Shown: positions 1 through 7,856 of the stretch, one piece after another | Layout of the letters: each line of letters begins with the position of its first letter | How positions within the stretch are numbered: position 1 is the stretch's first letter | NCBI GenBank assembly: GCA_964560875.1 | Contig: CAZLMW010000113.1 | Coordinates: forward strand, 1-26,607 | Length of the DNA: 26,607 nt | DNA from: CAZLMW01 sp964560875 | GTDB lineage: Bacteria > Myxococcota_A > UBA9042 | Direction of reading: 5' to 3' | The notes under the pieces: model-generated | What the model was told of the DNA's origin: nothing | Seen by the model: the letters and a program-made list of their open reading frames with translations, nothing else | Database searches by the model: none | Translations under genes and position numbers: made by a program

Positions 1-1
1 G

Positions 2-55
2 GGAGCGGGAGCGGGAGCGGAAGAGCGGATCGCCATGCTCGCCGCGCACATCTAG
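2..55 (+). CDS. Possible C-terminal tail of an upstream gene (partial)
   Basis: The window opens with three copies of gggagc. One frame reads through this as Gly-Ala repeats, continues as EERIAMLAAHI and stops at TAG 53-55. An EERIA-type helix at the end of a low-complexity linker is a believable C-terminus, but only 17 codons are visible and the other frames are also open here, so the call is weak. No function can be given. Confidence 0.22.
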   Translation, partial: GAGAGAEERIAMLAAHI

Positions 56-200
56 AGCACCGAACAGCAATGCTTCTCGGTGCATGGTTGTTATTTGGTT
101 GCGCTGCCGGGCTCGGATGGGGCCTCGGCGGCGACCCTTGTGCGACGTTGTCATTAGGTCCATCTTCCCGCCGCACAAGGTGGGACGCGTGGAGGCGGCA

Positions 201-2948
201 ATGGTGGCCAAGCACTGTTATTTCTTTGGCAACGGCAACGCTGACGGCGACGGCTCAATGCGCGATTTACTGGGCGGCAAGGGGGCCGGGCTCGCCGAGA
301 TGACCCGCGCCGGACTGCCTGTTCCGCCCGGATTTACGCTGACTACGCGGACGTGCCTGGCGTTCTTCGACGCCGATAGCGCCTGCCCCACCGACGTCGA
401 TGCCCAGATGTGCGAGCACCTCGCCAAGCTCGAGCAGCTGCGCGGCCGTTCCCTCGGCGATCTCGACAAGCCGCTGCTGCTGTCCGTTCGTTCGGGCGCC
501 GCGGTTTCCATGCCCGGCATGATGGACACGGTCCTGAACCTCGGACTGAACGACAAGACGGTGCTCGCGCTCGTTCGATCGACGAGCAACGCCTGGTACG
601 CCTGGGACTGCTACCGCCGCTTCATCCAGATGTTCGGCAATGTCGTGCTCGGGATGCCGATCCGCCGTTTCGAAGAGCGCATCGCCGAAATCAAGCACGT
701 GCGGGGCATCACGCGCGACACGGACATGACCACCAAGGACCTGCAGAAGCTCGTTGGCGACTACAAACAGCTCGTCCAGACCCACACCGGGCAAGCCTTT
801 CCGCAAGACGCGCTCAAGCAGCTGCGCATGGCCCGCGACGCCGTTTACCGCAGCTGGTTCAACCGCGAGGCGATCGAATATCGCCGTCTCGAAGGCATCG
901 CCGGCGATCTCGGCACCGCTGTCACCGTGCAGGCGATGGTGTTTGGCAACCTCGGCTGGAAATCCGGCTCGGGCGTAGGATTCACGCGTGATCCATCTAC
1001 CGGAGAGAAGATCCTCTACGGCGAATACCTGCTCAACGCCCAGGGCGAAGATGTCGTCGCCGGCCTCCGCACGCCAAAGCCCCTCGCCGATCTCGTCACC
1101 GACATGCCCGCGGTCCACACGCAGCTCGCCGATATCGCGCAACGCCTTGAGGGCCACTACCGCGACGCCCAGGACTTCGAGTTCACGATCGAGCAAAGCA
1201 CGCTCTACATGCTGCAAACACGCAAGGCCAAGCGCACCGGCAAGGCGGCGATCCGAATCGCGATGGACATGCGGCGCGAAGGCCTCGTCGACGATCGGGA
1301 AGCCGTGACCATGGTCGAGCCGCGGCACGTCGAACAGGTCATGCACAAGATCTTTGTGCCCGGCCAGGCTCGCAACGTCATCGCGCGCGGTTTACCCGCC
1401 AGTCCCGGCGCCGCGGCAGGTGCCGTTTGTTTCACGTCAGAAAACGCAGTCGCGCTCGCCGAACACGGCCCCGTGATCCTCGTACGCGTCGAAACCAGCC
1501 CCGAAGACATCGCCGGAATGGCCGCCGCGCAAGGGATCCTTACATCGCGGGGGGGGATGACCTCGCACGCCGCGGTCGTCGCTCGCCAGATGGGCACGTG
1601 TTGTGTTGCCGGTTGCAGCGATATCGAGGTGGATGAGCACGTCGGCGTGTTGATGGCCGCCGGCAGGGCCTACACATCGGGCGATTGGCTGTCCCTCGAT
1701 GGCAGCTCGGGCGAAGTGATCACGGGGCGCCTCGACCTGAGCGACCCCGACGTCTCCGACCCCGAGTTCATCGCCTTCATGGACCTGGCCGATAGCTTCC
1801 GCAAGCTGGGGGTTCGGACCAACGCTGATCAGCCCGAAGACGTGCGAAAGGCCCGCGAATTCGGCGCGGAAGGTATCGGTCTATGCCGCACCGAGCACAT
1901 GTTCTTCGACGCCGAGCGGTTGCCTATCGTGCAGAGCATGATCATGAGCGGCGACGCGGACATCCGCCGCACCTGCCTCGACGAGTTGTTGCCCCACCAG
2001 CGCCACGACTTTGCTGAGATCTTTGAGGCGATGGACGGCCTGCCGTGCACGATCCGCTTGCTCGATCCGCCGCTGCACGAGTTCCTGCCTCGCTCGATCG
2101 ACCTGACCCGCGAGATCAACGCCCTCGAGCGCGGACTGCGACGGACCGGTCCCATCGCCGAGATGATCCGACTGCTCGAAGACGACGAGGTCGAACAATC
2201 CCGCGTGGTCCGCGCGAACGAGACCGCCAAGGAGCTTCTGGAAGCGCGAACCGAATTGTTGGCCCGGTCTGAATCGTTGCAGGAGATGAACCCGATGCTC
2301 GGCCACCGTGGCTGTCGGCTCGGGATCTCGTTTCCGGAGATTACCCAGATGCAGGCCCGCGCCATCCTCGAAGCTGCGTGCGATGTGGTTGAAAAGGGCA
2401 TCGATGTGCGCCCCGAGATCATGATTCCGCTCGTCGGATCCGCCGGTGAGCTGGCCCACCAACGCGCCATCGTCGAAGAGACAGCGGCCAAGGTGTTCGC
2501 GGAGAAGGGGCGCAGGGTCGAGTTCCTCATCGGCACCATGATCGAGCTGCCGCGCGCCTGTCTGACCGCCGACAAGATCGCCGAGCACGCCGACTTCTTC
2601 AGCTTCGGCACCAACGACCTGACGCAGACAACGTTTGGCTTCTCGCGCGACGACAGCGGCCCGTTCGTTCGCATCTACAAAGAACAGGGCCTGATGGAGC
2701 ACGACCCCTTCGCCAGCATCGATATCGATGGCGTCGGCGCGCTTGTTCGGCTCGCCGTTCGCAAAGGTCGCGGCCGCAAAGAAAGACTCAAAGTCGGCAT
2801 CTGCGGCGAACACGGCGGCGATCCCACTTCGGTCGGCTTCTTCGCGGACTCGGGCCTCGATTACGTCTCGTGTTCGCCGTACCGCGTGCCCGTCGCGCGT
2901 CTCGCCGCAGCCCAGCACGCGCTGGCTCAACTCGCAGACGCTGGGTGA
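201..2948 (+). CDS. ppdK: Pyruvate, phosphate dikinase
   Basis: This 915-residue enzyme interconverts pyruvate + ATP + Pi and PEP + AMP + PPi in the cytoplasm. The N-terminal nucleotide-binding domain shows LLGGKGAGLAEM, SVRSGAAVSMPGMMDTVLN and GSGVGFTRDPSTGE. The central phosphohistidine domain has GGMTSHAAVVARQMG, with the carrier His at residue 456 and the Thr at 454 that is the regulatory site in plant enzymes. The C-terminal PEP/pyruvate barrel has GHRGCRLGI, FFSFGTNDLTQTTFG and the catalytic Cys near residue 868 in GICGEHGG. Length and order match bacterial PPDK (about 870-900 aa). The reading frame is open back to 84, but ATG 201 is preceded by a strong GGAGG (191-195) and starts with the usual YFFGNG-type N-terminus, so the start is placed there. 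It stands alone, with no PPDK regulatory protein gene nearby. The family assignment is certain; the physiological direction (gluconeogenic or glycolytic) is not. Confidence 0.97.
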   Translation: MVAKHCYFFGNGNADGDGSMRDLLGGKGAGLAEMTRAGLPVPPGFTLTTRTCLAFFDADSACPTDVDAQMCEHLAKLEQLRGRSLGDLDKPLLLSVRSGAAVSMPGMMDTVLNLGLNDKTVLALVRSTSNAWYAWDCYRRFIQMFGNVVLGMPIRRFEERIAEIKHVRGITRDTDMTTKDLQKLVGDYKQLVQTHTGQAFPQDALKQLRMARDAVYRSWFNREAIEYRRLEGIAGDLGTAVTVQAMVFGNLGWKSGSGVGFTRDPSTGEKILYGEYLLNAQGEDVVAGLRTPKPLADLVTDMPAVHTQLADIAQRLEGHYRDAQDFEFTIEQSTLYMLQTRKAKRTGKAAIRIAMDMRREGLVDDREAVTMVEPRHVEQVMHKIFVPGQARNVIARGLPASPGAAAGAVCFTSENAVALAEHGPVILVRVETSPEDIAGMAAAQGILTSRGGMTSHAAVVARQMGTCCVAGCSDIEVDEHVGVLMAAGRAYTSGDWLSLDGSSGEVITGRLDLSDPDVSDPEFIAFMDLADSFRKLGVRTNADQPEDVRKAREFGAEGIGLCRTEHMFFDAERLPIVQSMIMSGDADIRRTCLDELLPHQRHDFAEIFEAMDGLPCTIRLLDPPLHEFLPRSIDLTREINALERGLRRTGPIAEMIRLLEDDEVEQSRVVRANETAKELLEARTELLARSESLQEMNPMLGHRGCRLGISFPEITQMQARAILEAACDVVEKGIDVRPEIMIPLVGSAGELAHQRAIVEETAAKVFAEKGRRVEFLIGTMIELPRACLTADKIAEHADFFSFGTNDLTQTTFGFSRDDSGPFVRIYKEQGLMEHDPFASIDIDGVGALVRLAVRKGRGRKERLKVGICGEHGGDPTSVGFFADSGLDYVSCSPYRVPVARLAAAQHALAQLADAG

Positions 2949-2969
2949 ATTGTTTGGCGGGAGGCGCCC

Positions 2970-4088
2970 TTGCGCGATGATTGCGGCGTGAATTGCCGGC
3001 CTACCCGTTGTCTGTCCATCGCCTACATCGCGGTGGTCGTCGTTGCGACAGCGTGGGTGACGCCCGCCTCCGCAGCCCGCCATCGTTGCCCCAAAGACGC
3101 CTACCGGTCCACGACTCGCGAACGCGGCGGGCTCGTCCGCCTCTGTCTGCGCAAAAAGAAGGCCAAGACCGACCCCGACGTTCGCCACGGCCCGATGCGC
3201 GCGTTCTACAACAACGGCCGCAAGCGCGTTTTCGCCACCTACAAGGACGGCCACCTGCACGGCCCATGGAAAGCCTGGTATCGGCGCGGCAAGACCAAAG
3301 CCGTCGGCGCTTACAAGGACGGACAGCTGCACGGCGAGTGGACGCGCTGGTTTCGCAACAGCCTCGATCGCGGGCCGTACCTCGATGGCGTGCGTCACGG
3401 GGTGTGGACGACAGAACTCTACGAGGGTGGCTCCATCGTCGGACGCTACGAAGCCGGCAAGAAACACGGCGAATGGAAGACGACAGCGGCCAACGGTCGG
3501 TTAACGCTGCGCCAGTTCTTCGAGTCGGGTCGGCGTTTCGGGACGTGGGAAGGTTGGTACGCCTCGGGGGCCAAGCGCCTCAAGGGCAGTTTTGACAACG
3601 GTCGCAAGACCGGCACGTGGTTGACGTGGTTTCAGTCGGGCAAGATGCGCAGCCGATCGGTCCACGGCGGCGACCACTCGCTGGTCGAAAACTTCCACGA
3701 AAACGGCAAGATCGCGTCGAAATATGGCACCCGACATAACGCCAGGCATGGCGCATACGAGTCGCGCTACGAAAACGGCCAGCTCCGCTCCAGGGGGCGC
3801 TACATCGCCGATCGGAAGCATGGAACGTGGCACGATTACGGTCGCAAGGGGCGCGAGTTGGCCGTGAAGACCTACCGCAATGGCGTCCTCGATGGGCCCT
3901 ATCGGAGCTACCGGTCGCCGGTCGAATACGTCGAAGGAACGTTCACCAACGGCAAGCGGACCGGGCAGTGGCGGGTCGTGGTCAAAGGCAAGGTCACCAA
4001 GACGACGGTGTACGCGCTCGAGGCGCCGCCAGCTGCGACACCGACCGACGCGATCGCCAGCCCAAAAAGCACCGGGGCCGCCCCGTAG
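2970..4088 (+). CDS. Secreted MORN/YwqK-type repeat protein
   Basis: A 372-residue exported protein made almost wholly of short repeats of the type x-G-x-x-x-G-x-W-x-x-[WY], as in DGHLHGPWKAWYRRGK and NGRKTGTWLTWFQSGK. About eleven copies run from roughly residue 70 to 345. They match the MORN_2/YwqK (toxin-antitoxin 'antitoxin component') repeat family, which forms extended beta-hairpin arrays and often serves as a binding surface. The first 35 residues form a signal peptide (LSIAYIAVVVVATAW core, then ASA). The start is taken as TTG 2970 because GGGAGG lies 5 nt upstream (2959-2964). GTG 2988 is the alternative and would shorten the n-region of the signal peptide. It begins 21 nt after ppdK and is probably co-transcribed, though no functional link is evident. 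The C-terminus is a Pro/Ala/Thr tail. The molecular target is unknown. Confidence 0.88.
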   Translation: MRDDCGVNCRPTRCLSIAYIAVVVVATAWVTPASAARHRCPKDAYRSTTRERGGLVRLCLRKKKAKTDPDVRHGPMRAFYNNGRKRVFATYKDGHLHGPWKAWYRRGKTKAVGAYKDGQLHGEWTRWFRNSLDRGPYLDGVRHGVWTTELYEGGSIVGRYEAGKKHGEWKTTAANGRLTLRQFFESGRRFGTWEGWYASGAKRLKGSFDNGRKTGTWLTWFQSGKMRSRSVHGGDHSLVENFHENGKIASKYGTRHNARHGAYESRYENGQLRSRGRYIADRKHGTWHDYGRKGRELAVKTYRNGVLDGPYRSYRSPVEYVEGTFTNGKRTGQWRVVVKGKVTKTTVYALEAPPAATPTDAIASPKSTGAAP

Positions 4089-4089
4089 G

Positions 4090-4110
4090 ACGACCCCAGC
4101 GTCGTTTGTA
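4090..4110. terminator. Weak hairpin between convergent genes
   Basis: ACGAC (4090-4094) and GTCGT (4101-4105) form a perfect 5-bp stem with a 6-nt loop, followed by TTGTAG. It lies 2 nt after the MORN-repeat gene stop in the 51-bp gap facing the glutamine synthetase gene. The stem is short and the T tract poor, so terminator function is only a guess. Confidence 0.3.
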
Positions 4111-4139
4111 GACCGCTTGTTGGCGTCTTTTCGAAGCGA

Positions 4140-5159
4140 TTACGCAGCCTTGGCGCCAGCGGCTTCAGCGGCGCAGACGCCCTCGGTGATAAGACGTGTC
4201 ACCGTGTAGGGATCGACGTTGGCGTTGGGGCGACGATCTTCGATGTAGCCCTTGCCGTCGCGCGCCACCTGCCACGGGATGCGGATCGACGCGCCACGAT
4301 CGCTCACTCCGACCTTGAAGTCCTTGTAGCTGCAGGTCTCGTGGTCACCGGTCAGGCGCAGCTCGATGTTGGCGCCGTAGTTGTCGATGTGCAGGTCGTG
4401 ACGGTCGCGCAACGACTCGGCGGCCGCGGTGCACGCGTCGATCGACTCGCGCATGGACTTGGTCGAGAAGTTGGTGTGTGCACCCGCGCCATTCCAGTCG
4501 CCCTTGACCGGCTTGGGATCGAGGGTCGCGCTGACGCCGTAGTCTTCGGCGATGCGGTAGAGCAGCCAGCGCGCGATCCACAGGTGGTCGGAAACCTCGG
4601 TCGGGCTGCTCGGGCCAACCTGGAATTCCCACTGACCGGGCATCACTTCGGCGTTGATGCCGCTGATGTTGAGCCCAGCCGCGAGGCATGCGTCGAGGTG
4701 CTGTTCGACGATCTCGCGACCGTAGACCTCGTCCGCGCCGACACCGCAGTAGTAGCCGAACTGCGGCGCGGGGAAGCCGTTGTCGGGCCAGCCGAGGGGC
4801 TTGATGCCGTCGAAGAAGGTGTACTCCTGCTCGATGCCAAACCACATATCGTGCGACGCGTACTTGTCGGCGGCGACGGCGCAGGCGGCGCGCGTGTTGC
4901 TCCAGTGCGGCGTCATGTCGGTGTTCATCACCTCGCAGAGGACGAGCTTGCTGTTGCCGCCACGAACCGGGTCGGGGCACATGAAGACGGGCTTGAGGAC
5001 GCAGTCGGAGGCGTGGCCTTCCGCCTGGCCGGTTGACGAGCCATCAAAACCCCAGACGGGCGGCTCGGCGCCTTCCGCGACGATCTTGGTCTTGCAGCGC
5101 AGGTGCTGGGTCGGCTTGGCGCCGTCGATCCAGATGTATTCGGCCTTGTAGACGCTCAT
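4140..5159 (-). CDS. glnII: Glutamine synthetase, type II (eukaryotic-type GSII)
   Basis: A 339-residue ATP-dependent glutamate-ammonia ligase of the short type II class (typically about 330-370 aa), found in eukaryotes, rhizobia, actinobacteria and some Myxococcota, and not the roughly 470-residue GSI. Visible motifs in order are PPVWGFDGSSTGQAEG (N-terminal beta-grasp), GIEQEYTFF (metal-binding glutamates), AEVMPGQWEFQVGP, GDWNGAGAHTNFST, RLTGDHETCSYKDF with SDRGASIRIP, and YIEDRRPNANVDPY. The frame is open to 5198, but the start is ATG 5159 (MSVYKAEYIW) because AGGAG lies 5 nt upstream. GSII lacks the adenylylation tyrosine region of GSI, so control is more likely transcriptional, through product feedback or through the leader. 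The leader contains a nested hairpin (see 5176-5220). No amt, glnB or glnD genes are in the window. Confidence 0.96.
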   Translation of the reverse strand: MSVYKAEYIWIDGAKPTQHLRCKTKIVAEGAEPPVWGFDGSSTGQAEGHASDCVLKPVFMCPDPVRGGNSKLVLCEVMNTDMTPHWSNTRAACAVAADKYASHDMWFGIEQEYTFFDGIKPLGWPDNGFPAPQFGYYCGVGADEVYGREIVEQHLDACLAAGLNISGINAEVMPGQWEFQVGPSSPTEVSDHLWIARWLLYRIAEDYGVSATLDPKPVKGDWNGAGAHTNFSTKSMRESIDACTAAAESLRDRHDLHIDNYGANIELRLTGDHETCSYKDFKVGVSDRGASIRIPWQVARDGKGYIEDRRPNANVDPYTVTRLITEGVCAAEAAGAKAA

Positions 5160-5175
5160 GTTCTCTCCTGTTTTA

Positions 5176-5220
5176 TCGGGCCCCGGGGGCGGCTTCATTG
5201 CCGTCGCGGGGGTGGCCCGA
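5176..5220 (-). promoter_or_regulatory. Nested hairpin in the glutamine synthetase leader
   Basis: In the leader of the GSII gene, TCGGGCC (5176-5182) and GGCCCGA (5214-5220) are perfect 7-bp inverted arms. CC 5183-5184 and GG 5211-5212 can add two more pairs past a bulged base. Inside, CGGC (5190-5193) and GCCG (5200-5203) form a second small stem around a 6-nt loop. The structure ends about 6 nt from the Shine-Dalgarno, so in RNA it could influence translation initiation. It does not resemble a glutamine riboswitch that I recognise. Confidence 0.4.
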
Positions 5221-5294
5221 TTTCGATGTTTTTTCCGCCGGTTTCCCTGTGGTTCCGGACTCTGTTTGGCACCGCCCGGGGTCGATGGCGGCGC

Positions 5295-5300
5295 AGTCTA
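5295..5300 (-). promoter_or_regulatory. Possible -10 element for glutamine synthetase
   Basis: On the minus strand TAGACT lies about 135 nt upstream of the GSII start, in an otherwise gene-free stretch. The same hexamer occurs just upstream of ccmE (21781-21786). No good -35 hexamer sits 16-18 nt away. Two TTGTCGA copies on the minus strand about 23 bp apart (around 5327-5358) lie further upstream and could be binding sites. No sigma-54 -24/-12 element was seen. Confidence 0.22.
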
Positions 5301-5370
5301 GCCCCGCTTTGTTTCGGTTCTGTTTCGACAAATCGTCCGTTTGGCTTTTGTCGACAATGCCGCCGCTTTT

Positions 5371-5398
5371 TTGCCCGCGATCGGCGCCCGGCTATGCT
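5371..5398 (+). promoter_or_regulatory. Putative sigma-70-type promoter for the zinc-ribbon membrane gene
   Basis: TTGCCC (5371-5376), a 16-bp spacer, and TATGCT (5393-5398) lie about 87 nt upstream of the ATG at 5485. Nothing else in the 325-bp divergent region between the GSII gene and this gene looks like a plus-strand promoter. This is sequence match only. Confidence 0.4.
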
Positions 5399-5484
5399 TT
5401 CGTCGCGCTCCGATCGAGCCGCACTTTCGGTTGCCCAGGCGGCGCCGACGGATCAATCGACGGGGACGCCAACCGGGGTGTCGC

Positions 5485-5866
5485 ATGGAACAAGACGTCG
5501 CGATTCGTGTCGTTGTACAAGGGCAAGCACCCGGATCGGCCACCGTGAAAGTGCGCGCCCTATCGGCCGAGCAACGCGGCAATCGCGCGTTCAAGGCGGC
5601 CGCGATCCTCGCCGCGATCGGCATGGGCAGCGTGTTCATCCCGGTCGTCCACTTCTTCTTGCCGTGGATTATGCTGATCAGCGCCGTCGTCGTTCGTGTA
5701 CACACGCATTCGTGGCCAGTCTGCCGTGCTGCTGGCGGCGACGATTCAATGCCCGGCCTGCAACGCCGATGTGGCGATCGACGAACAACCGGCGACCTGG
5801 CCGATCGAGTGGAATTGCGGCGGGTGTCGCAAGCGTTTGCACCTGGACCAGGCCGCGCCGCAATGA
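5485..5866 (+). pseudogene. Small membrane protein with C-terminal zinc ribbon, frameshifted
   Basis: From ATG 5485 one frame encodes MEQDVAIRVVVQG and then hydrophobic stretches (AAAILAAIGMGSVFIPV and FFLPWIMLISAVVV). Around 5693-5698 the sense shifts to the next frame, which reads VYTRIRGQSAVLLAATIQ, then CPACNADV and CGGCRKRLHL, and ends at TGA 5864-5866. Removing one T of the TT at 5693-5694 joins the parts into one protein of about 126 residues: N-terminal domain, one or two TM segments, and a CxxC...CxxC zinc ribbon. In the uncorrected frame the continuation is Arg-rich nonsense. The two halves are each too protein-like to be chance, so this is either a sequencing or assembly indel or a very recent frameshift. 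ddl starts 39 nt downstream. No function is assigned; small TM/zinc-ribbon proteins of this sort are uncharacterised. Confidence 0.6.
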
Positions 5867-5905
5867 GCGATCGCCGACGACTTCTTCGACACTCGAGGTG
5901 ATGTG

Positions 5906-7033
5906 ATGGTCGATCCCAAGCGCACCCCCGCCGGCGACCAACAGCTCCGCCTCGCCGTGCTTCATGGCGGGCCGTCAAGCGAACACGATATCTCCGTCAT
6001 CACCGCCCGCGGTGTCATCGCCGCGCTGCGCGGAGGCGGTCACGTTGTGCATTCGGTGTACGTGGATCGCGACGGTCGTTGGCACAACTCGGGGACCGGC
6101 GGCGGCGCTGGCGTATCGACCGCGGAGGGTTTGGACATCCCCGAAGCGCTGGCGATGTTGCGGGGACTCTACCTCGATTGCGCGTTCCTCGGGTTTCACG
6201 GCACCTATGGCGAGTACGGTCGCATCCAGGCGGCGCTCGACCTGACCGGCGTGCCCTACAGCGCCTCGGGGGTCACGGCAACCGCCGTCGCGATGGACAA
6301 ACCGATGGCGCGCTACCTGCTCGCGGCCCACGGTTTGACGGTCGCCAAAGCGAGGCATATCGCCACGCTCGAGCTGGCCGATCGCGAACACGCCGAGCGC
6401 GCCGCCGCATCCATCGTGGCGGACCTGGGCGTGCCCGTCGTGGTGAAGGTTCCGGCCGGCGGTTCCAGCGTCGGCATCGAGATTCCGCAGACCGAAGCCG
6501 AGCTTATCGAAACGCTCGGAAGGCTGCGCGAAGGCGTACAAACGTTGCTCTGCGAACAGTTCGTGCACGGTGTCGAGCTGACCGCCAGCGTGCTGGCGCG
6601 ACGCGATGGCTCCCTCGAAGCGCTCCCAGCCGTGGAGATCGCCCCAGTCGGCGATCGGTTCTTCGACTACGAAGCCAAGTACGATCCGTCTCTCACCAAC
6701 GAAATCGTGCCCGCCCGAATCCCGCCGGCCATCGAAGAGCGCGTCCGCGAAATCGGTCTCATCGCCCACAACGCGCTTGGATGCCGAGGTGTCTCGCGCA
6801 CCGATCTGATCTGGGACCGGGGCGGCGAGGACGGGGGCGAGCAGCTCGTCGTACTCGAAACCAACACATTGCCAGGACTGACCCCCGCTTCGCTGCTTCC
6901 CAAGGCCGCCCTGGCCGTCGACTGTGACTATCTCGAGCTGCTCCATCGCATCATCGGCGCATCTCTGCGGCAACCCGTTGTGCCTACCAAACAGAATTCG
7001 TCGGCCGGCAAGCACCTTTGTTCGCGCTCCTGA
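5906..7033 (+). CDS. ddl: D-alanine--D-alanine ligase
   Basis: A 375-residue ATP-grasp enzyme that makes D-Ala-D-Ala for peptidoglycan precursors in the cytoplasm. The N-terminus has LHGGPSSEHDIS (substrate Glu). HGTYGEYGRIQAALDL follows, where most Ddl proteins have GEDG, so the Asp is replaced by Tyr. SASGVTATAVAMDKPMAR and VVKVPAGGSSVGIEI form the ATP-grasp loop. CRGVSRTDL and LETNTLPGLTPASLLPKAA carry the Arg, Asp, Glu and Asn that bind D-Ala2 and magnesium. Two starts are possible, GTG 5903 and ATG 5906. GAGG at 5895-5898 is 7 nt from the ATG, so ATG is preferred. The C-terminal tail of about 20 residues after the catalytic domain (PTKQNSSAGKHLCSRS) is not typical. The gene is not in a mur/fts cluster. 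The broader D-Ala-D-X ligase family includes lactate-using members, but nothing here points to one. Confidence 0.92.
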   Translation: MVDPKRTPAGDQQLRLAVLHGGPSSEHDISVITARGVIAALRGGGHVVHSVYVDRDGRWHNSGTGGGAGVSTAEGLDIPEALAMLRGLYLDCAFLGFHGTYGEYGRIQAALDLTGVPYSASGVTATAVAMDKPMARYLLAAHGLTVAKARHIATLELADREHAERAAASIVADLGVPVVVKVPAGGSSVGIEIPQTEAELIETLGRLREGVQTLLCEQFVHGVELTASVLARRDGSLEALPAVEIAPVGDRFFDYEAKYDPSLTNEIVPARIPPAIEERVREIGLIAHNALGCRGVSRTDLIWDRGGEDGGEQLVVLETNTLPGLTPASLLPKAALAVDCDYLELLHRIIGASLRQPVVPTKQNSSAGKHLCSRS

Positions 7034-7369
7034 TCGAGAGCCGGCACCGCTGTTGGGCGTTTGCTATCGCGCCCTCCATAGACCGATTTTTCGGCCTCGA
7101 TCATCGTTGCGTCCATTCGAACTCCACGATGGTCTCGGTTGTTGTTTCGTTGAGCGGCCGGCGCCGGCCCCTGGTGCCCCCAAAGTGTCATTTTTCGGCA
7201 CCTTCCCACAGCGTGCGGCGCACTTGCGCCTTGCGTCCCTCGGCCTCTCGCCTCGGTCCGTGGACCAAACGGTGATCGCCGCCGATTTTTCCCTTGACCC
7301 GTCCGTGCCTGTCATGGAAGGTACGCGACTTCGCGCTCCAAGGGGCCGGATTCGCCTCACCGGATACGG
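7034..7369. other. Gene-free region with two inverted repeats
   Basis: About 335 bp between ddl and the next gene hold no convincing reading frame. GGCCGGCGCCGGCC (7156-7169) is a perfect 14-bp palindrome. GGTGCC (7173-7178) and GGCACC (7197-7202) flank an 18-nt loop containing a TTTTT run. These might end ddl transcription, although they lie over 120 nt past its stop. No tRNA, riboswitch or insertion element was recognised. Confidence 0.35.
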
Positions 7370-7375
7370 TATAAT
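7370..7375 (+). promoter_or_regulatory. Consensus -10 box
   Basis: A perfect TATAAT lies 23 nt upstream of the ATG at 7399 in a region of much higher GC. Transcription would start near 7382 and give a leader of under 20 nt that contains only the AGGAG Shine-Dalgarno (7389-7393). No good -35 hexamer is present at 16-18 nt. Confidence 0.5.
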
Positions 7376-7398
7376 CCTTTGAATCCACAGGAGATTAA

Positions 7399-7818
7399 AT
7401 GCACAGCGTCAAGCCGGTCGTCCGCATCCACAGCATCGAACCGCCCCTCATCGAAAAAGAGGTCCCGTTCAAGGCCAAGTGGTCCATCGCCGGAATCGAC
7501 CTGACCGAGCAGCAGACGATGCAGGTGACGTTCCTGACCGACGACGCGCGCTTGCTCCTGTGCGACGGCGCAACCGACGAGACCCCCGCCGAGCACACCG
7601 TGACGATCCAGCCGGGCGCGAAGCTCGAAAAAGAGACCGTGCTTTTCGTTAAGCTCCGCAAGGGCCTTCGCAACGAAGACAGCCGCGATGGAACGCCCGC
7701 GCCGCTGACCCTGCACGCGCGAGCCCGCGGCGGCGACGACCTGCTCGCGATCAGCCCCGGCTACGACATCGAGGTCGCCAACCTCGCCAAGCGCACCAAG
7801 ACCAAGATCTTCACCTGA
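7399..7818 (+). CDS. Hypothetical cytoplasmic beta-rich protein
   Basis: A 139-residue protein with no signal peptide or membrane segment. AGGAG lies 5 nt before the ATG and a TATAAT box just upstream, so the start is secure. The sequence alternates short hydrophobic and charged stretches (VVRIHSIEPP, VPFKAKWSIAG, MQVTFLTDDARLLLC, HTVTIQPGAKLEKET, LTLHARARGGDD), the pattern of an Ig-like or other beta-sandwich. I do not recognise the family. It is monocistronic: ddl is 365 bp upstream and the next gene converges from the opposite strand 38 bp downstream. No catalytic motif is visible. Confidence 0.75.
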   Translation: MHSVKPVVRIHSIEPPLIEKEVPFKAKWSIAGIDLTEQQTMQVTFLTDDARLLLCDGATDETPAEHTVTIQPGAKLEKETVLFVKLRKGLRNEDSRDGTPAPLTLHARARGGDDLLAISPGYDIEVANLAKRTKTKIFT

Positions 7819-7856
7819 GCTGCCCGACGTGATCCGCTCGCGCCGCTCTTAGCCGT

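Noticed and set aside
267..1346. Minus-strand open frame of about 359 codons
   Set aside because: Antisense to the N-terminal half of ppdK, His/Asp/Arg-rich composition, no recognisable motif.
1881..3467. Long minus-strand open frame (about 528 codons) opposite ppdK
   Set aside because: It is antisense to a certain PPDK gene and to the MORN-repeat gene, has no domain motif, and is explained by high-GC codon bias keeping the opposite frame open.
5298..5978. Minus-strand open frame of about 226 codons over the frameshifted gene
   Set aside because: Arg/Ser-rich with no motif and it overlaps the start of ddl; the plus-strand zinc-ribbon reading is more protein-like.
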